This document shows, in pieces, positions 6,322 through 7,457 of a DNA stretch of 7,457 bases. The first letter of the stretch is position 1, and each line of letters begins with the position of its first letter. Position numbers and translations under genes: made by a program. The notes beneath the pieces are model-generated. The model was not told the DNA's origin, ran no database searches, and saw nothing but the letters and a program-made list of their open reading frames with translations. The DNA lies in the NCBI GenBank assembly GCA_937896205.1, contig CALBNA010000037.1:1-7457 (forward strand), written 5' to 3'. Source of the stretch: an uncultured Campylobacter sp. GTDB taxonomy: Bacteria; Campylobacterota; Campylobacteria; Campylobacterales; Campylobacteraceae.

Positions 6322-7053
6322 ATGAAAAAAGCTTTTACTATGCTAGAGCTTGTCGTTGTGATCGTGGTAATAGGAATAATAGCTGCCGCTGCGCTACCGA
6401 GAATCAACGACGATCATATCGCCGAGGCTGCCGATCAGGTTATGTCGCATATCCGCTATACTCAGCACCTAGCTATGCAGGATAGTAAATTTGACCCTAC
6501 TGATGCCAACTGGTTTAGAAAGAGGTGGAGCATAACTTTTACTAGGGCTTCATTTTGCGGCGGTTCAAATGAATGGAGATATAGCGTATATCGTGATGAA
6601 AGTGCGACGGGGAATTTAAATTCAGAAAATGAGGTTGCAACAGACCCGCTGGATCCAAGTAAATTTATGAGTTCTGGGTGGAGTGGTATTTCTAAGTCTA
6701 ACTGCGCAAAGGCTAGTAGCAAATACAACTTAGCAAGGAAATTTGGCATAACTAACGTGGAGCTGCGCGGAGTGTGTGGAGATAGTAATTTACAAACTAT
6801 CTCTTTTGATGAATTTGGGAGACCTATGCAAGGCGTAAGCACCACTGGCACTAGCGCAACCAGAGGATATGACAGATTGGTTCATAATGGGCAAAATTGT
6901 CAGATTGTTTTAAGTGCGGGCAACAAGGTAGCTACTATAACCGTGGCCCCTGAAACTGGCTTTGCGCAGGTTAATTATTCTGGTGTTTCTTCAACGGATC
7001 AAACACGAAAGCCTGGTGCTGGAGAAAAAAATTCTACAAAATCTAAAAAATAA
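6322..7053 (+). CDS. Type IV prepilin-like protein / type II pseudopilin (GspH/FimT-like)
   Basis: This 243-residue protein begins with a class III prepilin signal: MKKA then FTMLELVVVIVVIGIIAAAA (5-24), cleaved after A4 with the conserved glutamate at mature position 5 (E9). Residue -1 is Ala rather than the canonical Gly, a form common in Campylobacterota prepilins. The hydrophobic helix is followed by a soluble domain ending in strands, with ISFDEFGRPM (160-169), like the I-x-F-x-x-x-G segment of GspH/FimT minor pilins. Four cysteines (79, 128, 152, 193) could form two disulfides. The tail (about 226-243) is Lys/Ser-rich and probably disordered. It should be processed by prepilin peptidase and join a pilus-like fibre used in DNA uptake or secretion. 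No other assembly gene (ATPase, platform, peptidase) is in the window. Last gene of the operon, 12 bp after the GT-C gene. Confidence 0.85.
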   Translation: MKKAFTMLELVVVIVVIGIIAAAALPRINDDHIAEAADQVMSHIRYTQHLAMQDSKFDPTDANWFRKRWSITFTRASFCGGSNEWRYSVYRDESATGNLNSENEVATDPLDPSKFMSSGWSGISKSNCAKASSKYNLARKFGITNVELRGVCGDSNLQTISFDEFGRPMQGVSTTGTSATRGYDRLVHNGQNCQIVLSAGNKVATITVAPETGFAQVNYSGVSSTDQTRKPGAGEKNSTKSKK

Positions 7054-7457
7054 AAGTCTCAACAGAACCTGATGCAACCATAAATAATATTAAGTTGGGA
7101 TGAGAACTATGTTACTTAAAAGTAGCGAGTGTAGTTAAGTTAAAGGATGGATATGGTCTGCTCCAAAATTTCATAGAATAAATTTATGGTTTTTTATCTG
7201 GTATGTGAGCTATAAAAATATAAGAATTTTAATATAAAAAGAGTTTAAGAAAATATTTGAGTCTTTAGATGAAATTTTCAGCTCGTGAGCTCACCTAAAA
7301 GATTTGTTTTAAAATAAGCCAAAGCCACTTCAGGCCTAAACGAGTAAAAAGCAAGATGAGTAGAGGGCGTGGAAAATATTATCGTAGTTTAACAAATCAG
7401 ATGAGAGTGTGAATTATTCTGAAATTTGAAAATCCACTACCACCAAAAGTAAGCACA
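7054..7457. other. AT-rich stretch without a supportable gene; possible decayed sequence
   Basis: All six frames are broken by frequent stops, and the longest open stretches are only about 35-40 codons, none with a convincing start and ribosome site. GC looks clearly lower than in the upstream genes. It contains small inverted repeats (ACTTAA 7114-7119 with TTAAGT 7135-7140; imperfect AGTCTCAAC 7055-7063 with GTT..GAG..ACT 7094-7108) and a perfect palindrome at 7285-7294. A T-tract terminator is not visible right after the pseudopilin. It may be a decayed gene, a dispersed non-coding repeat, or the leader of a gene beyond the right edge. Confidence 0.5.
7285..7294. repeat. Perfect 10-bp palindrome with a half-copy upstream
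   Basis: GTGAGCTCAC is its own reverse complement. Its left 7 bases (GTGAGCT) recur at 7205-7211, 80 bp upstream, on either side of an A/T-only-like stretch containing TATAAAAATATAAG. The pattern could be an operator pair around a promoter for a gene to the right, but one palindrome of this size can arise by chance. Confidence 0.3.

Noticed and set aside
6462..6851. Minus-strand 129-codon frame opposite the pseudopilin
   Set aside because: The plus frame carries a complete prepilin leader and conserved GspH-like strand; the antisense frame has no motif.
7055..7108. Possible rho-independent terminator after the pseudopilin
   Set aside because: The pairing arms are short, interrupted by a five-base bulge, and no T-run follows.
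7356..7412. Short plus-strand frame starting at ATG 7356 (18 codons, MSRGRGKYYRS...)
   Set aside because: Too short and without a clear ribosome site; kept only as a hint of decayed sequence.
1..7457. CRISPR array, tRNA, rRNA, transposase or defence-system genes
   Set aside because: I saw no regularly spaced repeats, no cloverleaf-like or rRNA-like sequence and no recombinase, nuclease or toxin motifs on either strand.

Overview
The window looks like chromosomal DNA of a Campylobacter, probably one of the species with mid-40s percent GC (the showae/rectus/curvus/gracilis side of the genus) rather than C. jejuni. The grounds are the protein families and their order, the very frequent AAATTT-type words, the KKAFTMLEL-type prepilin leader common in Campylobacterota, and GC content that looks well above that of C. 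jejuni by eye. Species assignment is inference.

Layout: (1) Positions 2158 down to the left edge hold a minus-strand gene, cut by the window, for a GlnD-family protein (nucleotidyltransferase fold, HD domain, ACT). Its nucleotidyltransferase active-site motif is eroded, while most of its HD phosphohydrolase motif is kept. (2) A divergent promoter region of about 110 bp follows, with a clear TATAAT facing right. (3) From 2271 to 7053, five plus-strand genes are packed with 9 to 15 bp gaps and probably form one operon: mqnE (aminofutalosine synthase, menaquinone biosynthesis), an AzgA/NCS2-type purine permease, a small Gpt-like purine phosphoribosyltransferase, an ArnT/PMT-like GT-C membrane protein, and a type IV prepilin-like (pseudopilin) protein. 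(4) From 7054 to 7457 there is AT-rich DNA with no supportable gene, some weak inverted repeats and one perfect 10-bp palindrome.

How the genes may work together: MqnE makes aminofutalosine, and in Campylobacter/Helicobacter a nucleosidase (MTAN/Pfs) then releases adenine from it. A purine permease and a purine phosphoribosyltransferase directly downstream of mqnE fit a purine-salvage module transcribed with the menaquinone gene. The divergent gene, mqnE, the permease and the phosphoribosyltransferase look like a conserved Campylobacter block; from memory C. jejuni has the same order around Cj1367c to Cj1370. The GT-C protein and the pseudopilin look like lineage-specific additions to the end of that operon.

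I see no CRISPR array, tRNA, rRNA, intact mobile element or obvious new defence system. The best leads are the GlnD-like protein that appears to have lost nucleotidyltransferase activity, the coupling of menaquinone and purine genes, and the orphan GT-C/pseudopilin pair followed by decayed DNA.
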